Shown here one piece after another: positions 49,795 through 57,538 of a stretch of 64,000 nucleotides of DNA. Location: contig NZ_CP073637.1 in NCBI RefSeq assembly GCF_029962485.1, positions 1,550,001 to 1,614,000 on the forward strand, in the 5' to 3' direction. The stretch is from Burkholderia cepacia (GTDB taxonomy: Bacteria; Pseudomonadota; Gammaproteobacteria; Burkholderiales; Burkholderiaceae). Position numbers and translations under genes: made by a program. The notes under the pieces are model-generated. The model ran no database searches and had not been told where the DNA came from. It saw nothing but the letters and a program-made list of their open reading frames with translations. Positions within the stretch are counted from its first letter, which is position 1, and the number at the start of each line of letters is the position of its first letter.

Positions 49795-50005
49795 GAATTG
49801 TTGAAACAGGGAGGATGACGTCAGATGCCGGGCGGGCGCCGCGAGCGCCGGATCATCGGTATCGGCGTCTTCGAATGCCGGCGCGACATGCGCCGGTGCA
49901 ACCGATGACGATCCGCGCCAGCGTGCGGATCTCGATGGCCCCGTCGCCTATCCTCGTAGGGCGACGGTTTCGCCCGCGCTTCTCTGAAGCGCGGGCTATT
50001 TTTTT
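49795..50005 (+). ncRNA. predicted sigma-54-dependent small RNA
   Basis: From the predicted start near 49795 a transcript of about 210 bases would end at an intrinsic terminator. Before it sits an 8-bp hairpin CCGTCGCC/GGCGACGG (49941-49948 and 49960-49967) with an 11-base loop TATCCTCGTAG, which exposes a CCUC stretch. No long protein frame is convincing, although a 27-codon frame (49825-49908) lies inside. The downstream monooxygenase gene begins 90 bases after the terminator. I know of no name for this RNA. Confidence 0.55.
49972..50005 (+). terminator. terminator of the predicted small RNA
   Basis: An 11-bp perfect stem GCCCGCGCTTC/GAAGCGCGGGC (49972-49982 with 49986-49996) followed by TATTTTTTT. 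Confidence 0.85.
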
Positions 50006-50094
50006 GGGGCCGTCGGTTCGTGTCGCATCGGCGTGGCCGATGCGCGATGTGTGATTCGCGTATTCTCGGACTTTTATCGATGAAGGAGTCGGGA

Positions 50095-50385
50095 ATGGCG
50101 GCAATTGCAGTCGTGGCGCTGATCGTGGCGAAGCCGGGTACCGAGGAAAATCTGCGCACCGCGCTCGAAGGGATCGTCGGGCCGACCCGCAACGAAGCCG
50201 GCGCATTGCAGTACGACCTGCACCGGGATCTGAAGGAGCCTGCGCGATTCGTATTCGTCGAGCGTTGGGAGAGCGAGGAGGCATTGGCTGCCCATGCGCG
50301 TTCCGCGCACATTCTCGCTTATCGGGAAGCGGCCGCGGACTGGATCGAAAGTTCCGAAATCCGCGTGCTGTCGAAGCTCGTCTGA
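50095..50385 (+). CDS. antibiotic biosynthesis monooxygenase (ABM)-domain protein
   Basis: A 96-residue ferredoxin-like ABM protein, MAAIAVVALIVAKPGTEENL, with LQYDLHRDLKEPARFVFVERW as family core. Related small proteins are quinol monooxygenases (YgiN) or heme-degrading; the catalytic role here is open. AAGGAG lies 6 bases before the ATG, which decides against the longer frame from 50020. Confidence 0.88.
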   Translation: MAAIAVVALIVAKPGTEENLRTALEGIVGPTRNEAGALQYDLHRDLKEPARFVFVERWESEEALAAHARSAHILAYREAAADWIESSEIRVLSKLV

Positions 50386-50426
50386 GCCGGGTAGGGCGAC
50401 CGGACGCATCCGGTCGCAGCGGTGCG

Positions 50427-50684
50427 TCAGTGCGACGTGCCGGGGACGTCGAGGATCAGGATGATCGTCCAGTCGGCGTCGCCGTCATGGTGATACTGGC
50501 GCTCGGCCACGATGAACGGCGCCTGCTTGCCTTGCGGGCCGAGAAACAGCACGTCGCCCTCCATCGGCAGGCATTCGATCGGCGGCAGCGCGAGGAATGC
50601 GTCGGCTGAGCCGCGGGGCATCAGTTGCTTGATCTGGCGAGTGGCGGCTTCGGTCCACTCGATGTCGAGTTGAATGTTGCTCAT
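50427..50684 (-). CDS. hypothetical protein (85 aa)
   Basis: MSNIQLDIEWTEAATRQIKQ begins an 85-residue soluble, acidic protein with no signal or membrane segment. Its codon usage agrees with its neighbours and a purine-rich GGAGGACAGC precedes the ATG. I do not recognise the family. It converges on the ABM gene. Confidence 0.7.
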   Translation of the reverse strand: MSNIQLDIEWTEAATRQIKQLMPRGSADAFLALPPIECLPMEGDVLFLGPQGKQAPFIVAERQYHHDGDADWTIILILDVPGTSH

Positions 50685-50763
50685 GCTGTCCTCCGCACCG
50701 GGGTGCGCACGGGTGGAAAATTTCGGTGCGCGACTTTAGCACAGCGCGCAGGCGCCGCAACCA

Positions 50764-50798
50764 AAAAAGCCGAACCCGGTTGCCCGGATTCGGCTTTT
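50764..50798 (-). terminator. terminator of the Lys/His-rich secreted protein gene
   Basis: AAAAGCCGAA (50765-50774) pairs with TTCGGCTTTT (50789-50798), with CCGG pairing inside. On the minus strand the stem is followed by a U-run (complement of the A-run 50763-50768). It lies 22 bases after the stop. Confidence 0.75.
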
Positions 50799-50820
50799 CG
50801 CTTGTGCGGTGCCGCCGAAC

Positions 50821-51099
50821 TTACTGGCTGGCAGCGTCTGCAGCCTTGGCTGCCTTCTTGCCGGCCTTCTTCGCTGCTGCCTTGTGATGAGCAGCCTTCT
50901 TGCCGTGGTGATGCTCTTCCTGCATCGCCGGCTGAGCGGCTTCAGCCGCTTGCTGCTGCTGCAGCGCTTGTGCGCGCTGCTCGATCTCGGCGATCTTGGC
51001 CGGATCGGTGATGGTCTGGATCTGCGTGCTCTCTTGCGCATACGCTGCGCCAGTCAGCGCCGACATCGCTACCAGGATAGCCAGGGACGTCTTCTTCAT
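50821..51099 (-). CDS. secreted Lys/His/Ala-rich small protein (92 aa)
   Basis: MKKTSLAILVAMSALTGAAY starts a clear Sec signal peptide cleaved after AYA-QES. The mature part has a Gln/Ala-rich helix, then EEHHHGKK and repeated KAAAKK-type lysine/alanine blocks. This resembles histone-H1-like or metal-binding low-complexity tails. Function unknown. The start was chosen at the signal peptide; the frame opens upstream to 51339 without coding features. GGAGGTAAAGC-type Shine-Dalgarno precedes it. Confidence 0.8.
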   Translation of the reverse strand: MKKTSLAILVAMSALTGAAYAQESTQIQTITDPAKIAEIEQRAQALQQQQAAEAAQPAMQEEHHHGKKAAHHKAAAKKAGKKAAKAADAASQ

Positions 51100-51320
51100 T
51101 GCTTTACCTCCGCTAAGTGGTGATGAACCCGAGTGTTGCCGTTTTGTCTGGCGACTGCAATCGAGTGCGTGTCGAGTGTAACAAAAGTGACGGATCAATG
51201 TGCATCGGATCGCGGCGCTACGCAAGGCCCCGTTGAAGTCGCGCAACACTTCGCATACTTCGTCATGCGCATGCCATCCTGGGCGGAATCGCCATTTCCG
51301 CGCCCGTTTTCCCGCAATTT

Positions 51321-52037
51321 TCAAAACCAGCCGAGCCACCGGTACACGTGGAATTGCGCGATGCCGACCAGTTCGTGCAGCGCCTGCTCGGCATTGGCCA
51401 CATTGCGCCAGCGCGGCAGCCAGCCTGTTTGGGCAAGCCGGCGATTCGCATAAACGGGCTGCGGGTCGATGCCGAAACGGCGGAAATCGAGCAGCGCGCG
51501 GCGCATCTGGTAAGACGAGGTGACGAGAATGCGCGCGTCGTCATACTGTGAGCGTAGTATAGACGCAGTGAATTTCGCGTTTTCGTAGGTCGTGCGGCTG
51601 TCCGGTTCGAGAATGAGGTCGGCAGGAGCAACGCCTTCCGCGACGAGTTGGCGCCCGTATACGGCTGCTTCGGTTTCGCCGTGATGCTGCGGGTCGCCGC
51701 CCGACATCACGACGGTGCAGCGTTCGGCCTGCTGCCGGCATGTGCGATAGAGCGCCGCAATCGTGTGGATGCGCGCGGCGCCGTCGGGTGGCGGGCGCAG
51801 CCCGTTGTCGGTGCGGTGCGTGCCGGCGCCGATGAGAATCAGCGTGGTCCGCCCGTGCATGTCCGGGTGCTCGACCGGCGTGACGCCAGCCTCGGTCCAG
51901 GCGATCAGCGGCGCGGCGAGCCAGCCCGTCGCGAGCAGCCAGAACAGCGCAACGGCGGCGATCGAGATGATTCTCCGCCATTTGCGGCAGAGCATGAAAC
52001 AGATGAAGAGAAGTACAAATGAATCGAACAGAATCAA
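51321..52037 (-). CDS. YdcF/ElyC-like DUF218 membrane protein
   Basis: A DUF218-domain protein. Two N-terminal hydrophobic helices (LILFDSFVLLFICFM and IISIAAVALFWLLATGWLAA) precede the DUF218 fold with VMSGGDPQHHGETEA, EPDSRTTYENAKFT and ILVTSSYQMRRALLDFRRFG. Relatives act in envelope maintenance at the inner membrane. The start is unclear: TTG at 52037 keeps the first helix, while the first ATG (51995) falls inside it. Neither has a good ribosome site. Confidence 0.8.
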   Translation of the reverse strand: MILFDSFVLLFICFMLCRKWRRIISIAAVALFWLLATGWLAAPLIAWTEAGVTPVEHPDMHGRTTLILIGAGTHRTDNGLRPPPDGAARIHTIAALYRTCRQQAERCTVVMSGGDPQHHGETEAAVYGRQLVAEGVAPADLILEPDSRTTYENAKFTASILRSQYDDARILVTSSYQMRRALLDFRRFGIDPQPVYANRRLAQTGWLPRWRNVANAEQALHELVGIAQFHVYRWLGWF

Positions 52038-52194
52038 TTTGATTGGGGTATGGTGTCTTTTTATGGACGGCTGACGATCCGGCCCTGACGCGACGCCGAA
52101 CGTCGGCCTCCAGAATCGGTGGCGGTATCGGCGGGCGGAGACCTCGCCCGGCGCGCCGCTTCGCATTGTCGCTGCACTTTAAGAAAGAATCGAG

Positions 52195-52512
52195 ATGGCC
52201 ACGTATTCCAACGAAGCGGTGCTCGACGCATTGAGACGAGTGCAGTACCGCCAGGTACCGTGGGCACGCCGCCCGGGCGTGTTCGAGTATCTCCGTTCGC
52301 TCGGGCTGATGGACACGGTCAGGCAGAAGACCGTTGCCCCCGCACCGGGCTTCCACGCCCCGGTCGACATCGCCGTGCTGACCGACAGCGGTCGAGCCGA
52401 ATTCTCGCGCCTCGAGCATGACGAGAAATTACTTTCCTGGACCGATCGCCGCATGGACGACTACGCGTTAAGCGAAGCGAGTGCCGTGGCGATTCTCGAA
52501 AGCCGCCTGTAG
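52195..52512 (+). CDS. hypothetical protein (105 aa)
   Basis: MATYSNEAVLDALRRVQYRQ begins a soluble 105-residue protein with no recognisable domain; AAGAAAG precedes the ATG. It diverges from the YdcF-like gene. Not recognised. Confidence 0.65.
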   Translation: MATYSNEAVLDALRRVQYRQVPWARRPGVFEYLRSLGLMDTVRQKTVAPAPGFHAPVDIAVLTDSGRAEFSRLEHDEKLLSWTDRRMDDYALSEASAVAILESRL

Positions 52513-52559
52513 CGGCGGATCATTCCGGCTCGTGCGTCGCCGCGCGGGCTGGTCATGCC

Positions 52560-52590
52560 AAAAAAAAGCCCGTATCACGAGGATACGGGC
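52560..52590 (-). terminator. terminator for the minus-strand secreted peptide gene
   Basis: Perfect 9-bp stem GCCCGTATC/GATACGGGC (52568-52576, 52582-52590); on the minus strand it is followed by eight U residues. It could also serve the plus-strand gene only weakly. Confidence 0.85.
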
Positions 52591-52707
52591 GTACCGGATA
52601 CTTTTGCTGTTGCCACGCTGTGCTCATGGCAACGATGTGACTCGTCGCTTGCGGCGCAGTTCCCGAAAGCGGTCATTTTCTTTGGCGAATTCCTGAAATC
52701 GGCAGGA

Positions 52708-52959
52708 CTACGGATGACGCGGCACGTCGGTCGGCTGCGAGCCGATGCGCGCCCGCGCGTTGCTGGCAATGTCGCCGCGCAGGTCGCCGCGCGGTACGGT
52801 CTGCCGGCCGGACGCGTTGGCGGACGGCGGCTGGCGGAGGGTATTCCGGTGATCCTGCTGGCGATGAGGCGGCTTCGTGCGATCGTCGGCATGGGCTGGA
52901 GCGGTCAGTGCCAGGGAAATGACAATGCCGCATGCAACGAGCAGTGACATTGGTTTCAT
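52708..52959 (-). CDS. small secreted hypothetical protein (83 aa)
   Basis: MKPMSLLVACGIVISLALTA is a Sec signal with the cleavage motif AHA-DDR. The mature peptide of about 58 residues is rich in Arg, Pro, Gln and Asn, with no cysteine and no known domain. The terminator 118 bases downstream supports a real transcript. Confidence 0.65.
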   Translation of the reverse strand: MKPMSLLVACGIVISLALTAPAHADDRTKPPHRQQDHRNTLRQPPSANASGRQTVPRGDLRGDIASNARARIGSQPTDVPRHP

Positions 52960-53125
52960 GGCGGGGCTCCCTTCAAGCCGTCGACGCGGCCTGTTGATAT
53001 GTCGCTAAGGTAAGCGCGGGAGTGCAGGCTTGCTGTAAATATTGGTAAATAGATGTATCTCGGCACGACAACGGTAATCGACGGCAATACAGGCGCCGCG
53101 AAAAGGTCGCGTCGCAGAAAGAAAC

Positions 53126-53145
53126 CGGGCGGCCGAAGCCGCCCG
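53126..53145 (-). terminator. hairpin after the transposase-like gene
   Basis: CGGGCGGC-CGAA-GCCGCCCG, followed on the minus strand by GGTTTCTTTCT. It sits 13 bases after the stop of the transposase-like gene, so that gene has its own 3' end. Confidence 0.6.
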
Positions 53146-53157
53146 ATCGAGCATGCG

Positions 53158-53559
53158 TTACGCCATCTTGACGGGCGCGCGCCAGGATTCCGGGTTGGTC
53201 CAGAAGGCGCCGCGCAGCCGGTCGCGGCTCGGCGGTGCGGGCGGCTTCGCGGCGCTTGCGCCGATGCGCCCGCGCAGCGAGATCTGCCGGCCGCTCGTGC
53301 CGAGTCGCTTCACGATTTCGGCGAGCGTGCCGTCCGCCTGCCATTCGTCGAAGCGACGGCGGCAGGTCGGCGGCGACGGGTAGCGGCCCGGCAGCTTCGA
53401 CCAGCCTTCACCCGTCGACAGCACCCACAGCACGGCGTTGACCACCGAGCGGGCTTCCACGCGGGGACGGCCGCGCCGTTCACTCCGTGCGGGTTCCGAG
53501 CAAAACAGACCCTCGACCAGCGCCCACTCGTTATCTCTCAAATCGTCGAACAGCATCAT
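53158..53559 (-). CDS. transposase-like DUF4096 domain protein (IS5-type head only)
   Basis: A 133-residue protein starting MMLFDDLRDNEWALVEGLFC. Residues 8-75 match the N-terminal helix-turn-helix domain (DUF4096) of IS5/IS1182-type transposases (RRGRPRVEARSVVNAVLWVL and LPGRYPSPPTCRRRFDEW). The DDE catalytic part is absent, and the frame instead ends in RDRLRGAFWTNPESWRAPVK. A ribosome site (GTGAGGAC) and a terminator are present. It may be a domesticated fragment rather than a fresh remnant. Confidence 0.75.
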   Translation of the reverse strand: MMLFDDLRDNEWALVEGLFCSEPARSERRGRPRVEARSVVNAVLWVLSTGEGWSKLPGRYPSPPTCRRRFDEWQADGTLAEIVKRLGTSGRQISLRGRIGASAAKPPAPPSRDRLRGAFWTNPESWRAPVKMA

Positions 53560-53702
53560 GTCCTCACCTCAGCGAAGCTAACTCCGGTGCGCTGCCCTGC
53601 GCCGCGCACTCTTCAAGCACTCGATCGTCGAGTGCCGGGTGGGGGCGTCCGGTTGGCCGGCAGCGGCGTTTCTGCTCTTCCGTCCGACGAAACCTGCGCC
53701 CT

Positions 53703-53804
53703 GTGCGCCAGGTAATGCACGAAGCGTGCCATGTCGGAGGTGAATCCCTCGAGAGCCGCTTGGCAGCGAGCTAACGGCTAAGTCAGCTAGGGGCGTATAA
53801 GACG
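53703..53804 (+). mobile_element. possible 5' remnant of a group II intron
   Basis: GTGCGCCAGGTAATGCACG followed by ATGTCGGAGGTGAATCCCTC and CTAACGGCTAAGTCAGCTAGG resembles the 5' end and domain I of bacterial group II introns, which begin GUGCGCC. It stops after about 100 bases; no reverse transcriptase is present. Recognition is from memory, so this is tentative. Confidence 0.4.
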
Positions 53805-53987
53805 CCAAAATAACCCGCCAGCAAATCGGGACAATCACCAATCTTGTGCAGTTCGCCCGCACCACGTGCGTTTGGCGATGTATTGCACCGCAGCGAAACA
53901 TTCGCGGCAGGTGCCGGATTCGCACATCGAGGCCGGATTCGCGCATTAAAATCGCGCATCGATATCGACGATTGATGAGGTCAGGAG

Positions 53988-54890
53988 ATGAACGTCACGC
54001 TGCGCCAGCTTCGCGTATTCATCGAGGTCGCGCGGCTCAGGAGCTTCAGTCGCGCGGGCGACGAGATCGGGCTCACGCAGTCCGCGGTCAGCCGCTGCGT
54101 GCGCGAACTCGAGGCAGAGCTCGGGCTGAAGCTGATCGACCGCACGACGCGCGACGTGCAACTGACCGACGTTGGCGCGAACCTGATCGCGAGCGTGTCG
54201 CGCCTGATCGACGACCTCGACGACACGCTGCGCGAGATTCGCGAGATTGGCGAGCAGCGCCGCGGGCGCGTGATCGTCGCGGCGAGCCCGACGATCGCCT
54301 GCCGGCTGATGCCGCGTGTGGTCGCGTCGTGCGAGCGCCAGTTCCCGTTCGTGACGCTGGGTCTGCGCGACGACGTGCAGAGTGACGTCTTGCGCAAGGT
54401 GAAGTCGAGCGAAGTCGACTTTGGTGTCGTGATCGGGCCGCTGACGGTCGCCGATCTCGTGTGCGAGCCGTTGATGACCGATTCGTTCTGTCTCGTCGCA
54501 CGTGCCGACCATCCGCTCGCGGCGCGGGCCGAGGTGCCGTGGACGGCGCTGGACGGTGAGCGCCTCGTGTTGCTCGATCATGCGTCGGGCAGCCGGCCGC
54601 TGATCGATGCCGCGCTGGCCGCCCATCACGTCAATGCGACGGTCATGCAGGAGCTCGGGCATTCGGCGACGGTGTTCGGGCTGGTCGAGGCGGGCGTTGG
54701 CGTGAGCGTGCAGCCGTGGCTGTCGCTGCCGCTCCCGGCCGGATCGACGCTGGTCGCGCGGCCGCTCACGCCGCGCACCGAGCGGACGGTCGAGCTGGTG
54801 CGCCGCCGCGACCGGTCGTTGTCGCCCGCGGCGCAGGCGATCTGGGAACTCGTGCGGCAAATGCCGGCGCGGGCGGAGGACCTCGACTGA
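53988..54890 (+). CDS. LysR-family transcriptional regulator
   Basis: A 300-residue LysR regulator: DNA-binding helix-turn-helix at residues 1-60 (MNVTLRQLRVFIEVARLRSF) and a substrate-binding domain from about 90. It lies 75 bases upstream of and in the same direction as an aminotransferase gene, which could be a target. Effector unknown. Confidence 0.9.
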   Translation: MNVTLRQLRVFIEVARLRSFSRAGDEIGLTQSAVSRCVRELEAELGLKLIDRTTRDVQLTDVGANLIASVSRLIDDLDDTLREIREIGEQRRGRVIVAASPTIACRLMPRVVASCERQFPFVTLGLRDDVQSDVLRKVKSSEVDFGVVIGPLTVADLVCEPLMTDSFCLVARADHPLAARAEVPWTALDGERLVLLDHASGSRPLIDAALAAHHVNATVMQELGHSATVFGLVEAGVGVSVQPWLSLPLPAGSTLVARPLTPRTERTVELVRRRDRSLSPAAQAIWELVRQMPARAEDLD

Positions 54891-54965
54891 CGTGCGCCGA
54901 CTTGCGCCGGCCGGGCTTGCGGGCCGGTACACTACGCGGATCGTGTTCCTTGGCGGTGGTTCTCG

Positions 54966-56168
54966 ATGGTGCATTCCGATGATTTCCTTCCGGTGACCGG
55001 CGGGCCGGCGGCGCGCGCCGCGGTGCATGCGTTGCGTCCGTCGCTGATCCGGGAAGTGGCGAACGCCGGCTTCGGCGTGCCCGACGTGCTCCCGTTCTGG
55101 TTCGGCGAATCCGATCGCGTCACGCCGGATTTCATCCGCGACGCCGCGGTAGCGTCGCTGCGCGACGGCGCGACCTTCTACACGCACAACCTCGGCACCG
55201 CGCCGCTGCGCGCGGCGATCGCGGCCTACGTCAGCGCGCGCCATGGCGCGACGGCGGCCGACACGGTAGCCGTCACGAGTTCCGGTGTGAGCGCGCTGAT
55301 GCTGGCCGCGCAGATGCTTGTCGGTCCGGGGGATCGCGTCGTCGCGGTCACGCCGCTGTGGCCGAATCTCGTCGAAATTCCCAAGATCCTCGGCGCGCAC
55401 GTCGAATGCGTGCCGCTCGGCTATGGCGACGCGGGCTGGCGGCTCGATGTCGGGCGACTGCTCGCTGCGCTGACGCCTGACACGCGGATGCTCCTGATCA
55501 ATTCGCCGAACAACCCGACCGGCTGGACGATGTCGCGCGACGACCAGCAGGCCGTGCTTGCCCATTGCCGCCGCCACGGCATCTGGCTGGTTGCCGATGA
55601 AGTGTACGAACGGCTCGCGTTCGATGCGGGCGGCGCGTCGTCGTTTCTCGATATCGCCACGCGCGACGAGCGGGTCGTCGTCGTGAATTCGTTCTCGAAG
55701 GCGTGGGCGATGACGGGCTGGCGGCTCGGATGGCTCGTCGCACCGGCATCGGTGACGGATGACCTGTCGAAGCTCGTCGAATACAACACGTCGTGCGCGC
55801 CAGGCTTCGTGCAGGCCGCGGGCGAGGTCGCGCTGCGCGACGGCGAGCCGTTCGTGCGGTCGTTCGTCGCGTCGCTGCGCAACGCGCGCGATCACCTGGT
55901 CGCCGCGCTGCGGACGTTGCCGGATGTCGAGGTGCAGCCTCCACCGGGTGCGATGTACCTGTTCCTGCGTCTGCCCGGCGCGGCCGACAGTCTGGCGTTC
56001 TGCAAGATGCTGGTGCGCGAGGCGGGCATCGGCCTGGCGCCGGGACGTGCGTTCGGCCCGGAGGGCGAGGGATTCGTACGGTGGTGCTACGCGTGCGATC
56101 CGGCCCGACTCGATGCGGGCGTCGAGCGGCTGCGCCGGTTCCTTGCGCTCGGGTCGGCCGCCCGCTGA
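54966..56168 (+). CDS. PLP-dependent class I/II aminotransferase
   Basis: A 400-residue fold-type I aminotransferase. NSPNNPTGW and ADEVYERL contact PLP, and the Schiff-base lysine lies in SFSKAWAMTGWRLGW (near residue 246). This is the aspartate/aromatic aminotransferase pattern of subgroup I-gamma. Donor and acceptor cannot be told. The start is MVHSDDFLPV at 54966. Confidence 0.9.
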   Translation: MVHSDDFLPVTGGPAARAAVHALRPSLIREVANAGFGVPDVLPFWFGESDRVTPDFIRDAAVASLRDGATFYTHNLGTAPLRAAIAAYVSARHGATAADTVAVTSSGVSALMLAAQMLVGPGDRVVAVTPLWPNLVEIPKILGAHVECVPLGYGDAGWRLDVGRLLAALTPDTRMLLINSPNNPTGWTMSRDDQQAVLAHCRRHGIWLVADEVYERLAFDAGGASSFLDIATRDERVVVVNSFSKAWAMTGWRLGWLVAPASVTDDLSKLVEYNTSCAPGFVQAAGEVALRDGEPFVRSFVASLRNARDHLVAALRTLPDVEVQPPPGAMYLFLRLPGAADSLAFCKMLVREAGIGLAPGRAFGPEGEGFVRWCYACDPARLDAGVERLRRFLALGSAAR

Positions 56169-56440
56169 AGCGGGGCCGGAGCGCGCGGGCCGCACTGGCG
56201 GCGACCCGCTCGGCTCATCTTTACGCACTGGGCAATTTTGCGTAATATGGCGCTCAGTCACGCGGTTCCGTCGTTGAGCCGTGCTGTTCCGTCCGGTTTG
56301 GGCCTGGCCTGAAGTTGGTTCGCCGCCCCCGGTTCGTGCTCCCATCAATATGACCGATCAGAATCGGGCGAGCGCGTCTTCCGTTCCTTTCGTCTGTTTG
56401 TTGATCCGGTTCGTTTGACCACAGGGTCTGGCCTAGCTGC

Positions 56441-57478
56441 ATGAATACCCAAGAGGCGAAGATCGTCCTCGAGACTGCTTTGATCTGCGCGCAGGAACCG
56501 CTGAAGCTCGGCGATTTGCGCAAGCTCTTTGCCGACGGCGTGTCGGCTGACACGGTCCGCACGTTGCTCGAAGATCTGAAACAGGATTGGTCCGGCCGCG
56601 GCGTCGAACTGGTGGCGCTGGCGACCGGATGGCGCTTTCAGAGCAAGCCGGCGATGCGTCATTATCTGGATCGCCTGCATCCCGAGAAGCCGCCGAAGTA
56701 TTCGCGTGCGGTGCTCGAAACGCTCGCGATCATCGCGTACCGGCAACCCGTCACGCGCGGCGACATCGAAGAGATTCGCGGCGTCACGGTCAATACGCAG
56801 GTGGTCAAGCAACTCGAGGATCGCGGCTGGATCGAGGTCATCGGCCATCGTGACGTGCCGGGCCGCCCGGCGCTGTATGCGACGACCAAGCAGTTCCTCG
56901 ATGACCTCGGCCTGAAGGCGCTCGACGACCTGCCTGCGCTCGAAGAGCCGGCCGCGAACATCGAGGCCGCGCTGCTTGCGCAGCAGGCGATGGATTTCGA
57001 AGACGGTGTGCCGGTTGCCGATGACGCAGCGGGCGATCTGCCGCAGGCGCTGGCGGATGAGGCGTCGGTCGGCCAGTCGGTCGAATTGCCGGGTGATCCT
57101 GTGGCCGACGTCGCGTCGACGCAGGAAATTCCGGGTCGCGATACGCTCGAGGCTGATCGCGGGCACGCGGAACAAATGGAACAGGTTGGCGCCGAAGCAG
57201 TGCCGACCGGTGTGCAGCCCGAGCCGCTGCGCGCGGATTGGAGCGAGGAAGATCGCAAGCCGGCCGCCGAAGCGGCTGCCGGAGACGGAGCGGAAGCGGC
57301 GGGCGTCATGCCCGGCGAGGCTGAGCAGGCCAACGCGTCCCGTTCCCGTCCCGCGGACGACGAGATGCTGGACGACACGTCCGACAGTCTCGCGGATGCC
57401 GTACGAAGCGCCAGCGCGCCCATCGGCGCCGACGCGTTGTCGGACGACGAAGCAGAACCTGAACAGCGTCGCGCCTGA
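56441..57478 (+). CDS. scpB: segregation and condensation protein B
   Basis: Kleisin-associated subunit of the Smc-ScpAB condensin. Residues 1-165 contain two winged helices ([61 protein letters not shown]). The C-terminal 170 residues are an acidic, low-complexity tail, unusual since most ScpB proteins have 180-200 residues. scpA is not in the window. It is followed by rluB. Confidence 0.9.
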   Translation: MNTQEAKIVLETALICAQEPLKLGDLRKLFADGVSADTVRTLLEDLKQDWSGRGVELVALATGWRFQSKPAMRHYLDRLHPEKPPKYSRAVLETLAIIAYRQPVTRGDIEEIRGVTVNTQVVKQLEDRGWIEVIGHRDVPGRPALYATTKQFLDDLGLKALDDLPALEEPAANIEAALLAQQAMDFEDGVPVADDAAGDLPQALADEASVGQSVELPGDPVADVASTQEIPGRDTLEADRGHAEQMEQVGAEAVPTGVQPEPLRADWSEEDRKPAAEAAAGDGAEAAGVMPGEAEQANASRSRPADDEMLDDTSDSLADAVRSASAPIGADALSDDEAEPEQRRA

Positions 57479-57538
57479 TCGCGGCCAACATCTTGCCGCG
57501 CCCGCGCCGGGCGCGAGACCTGACATTTTGAGGTTGTT

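Noticed and set aside
49710..50054. 114-codon plus-strand frame across the predicted small RNA
   Set aside because: It begins inside the promoter region, ends beyond the terminator and has Arg/Pro-rich shadow composition.
53578..53946. 122-codon minus-strand frame upstream of the LysR gene
   Set aside because: No ribosome site, no family resemblance; it runs through the putative intron fragment.
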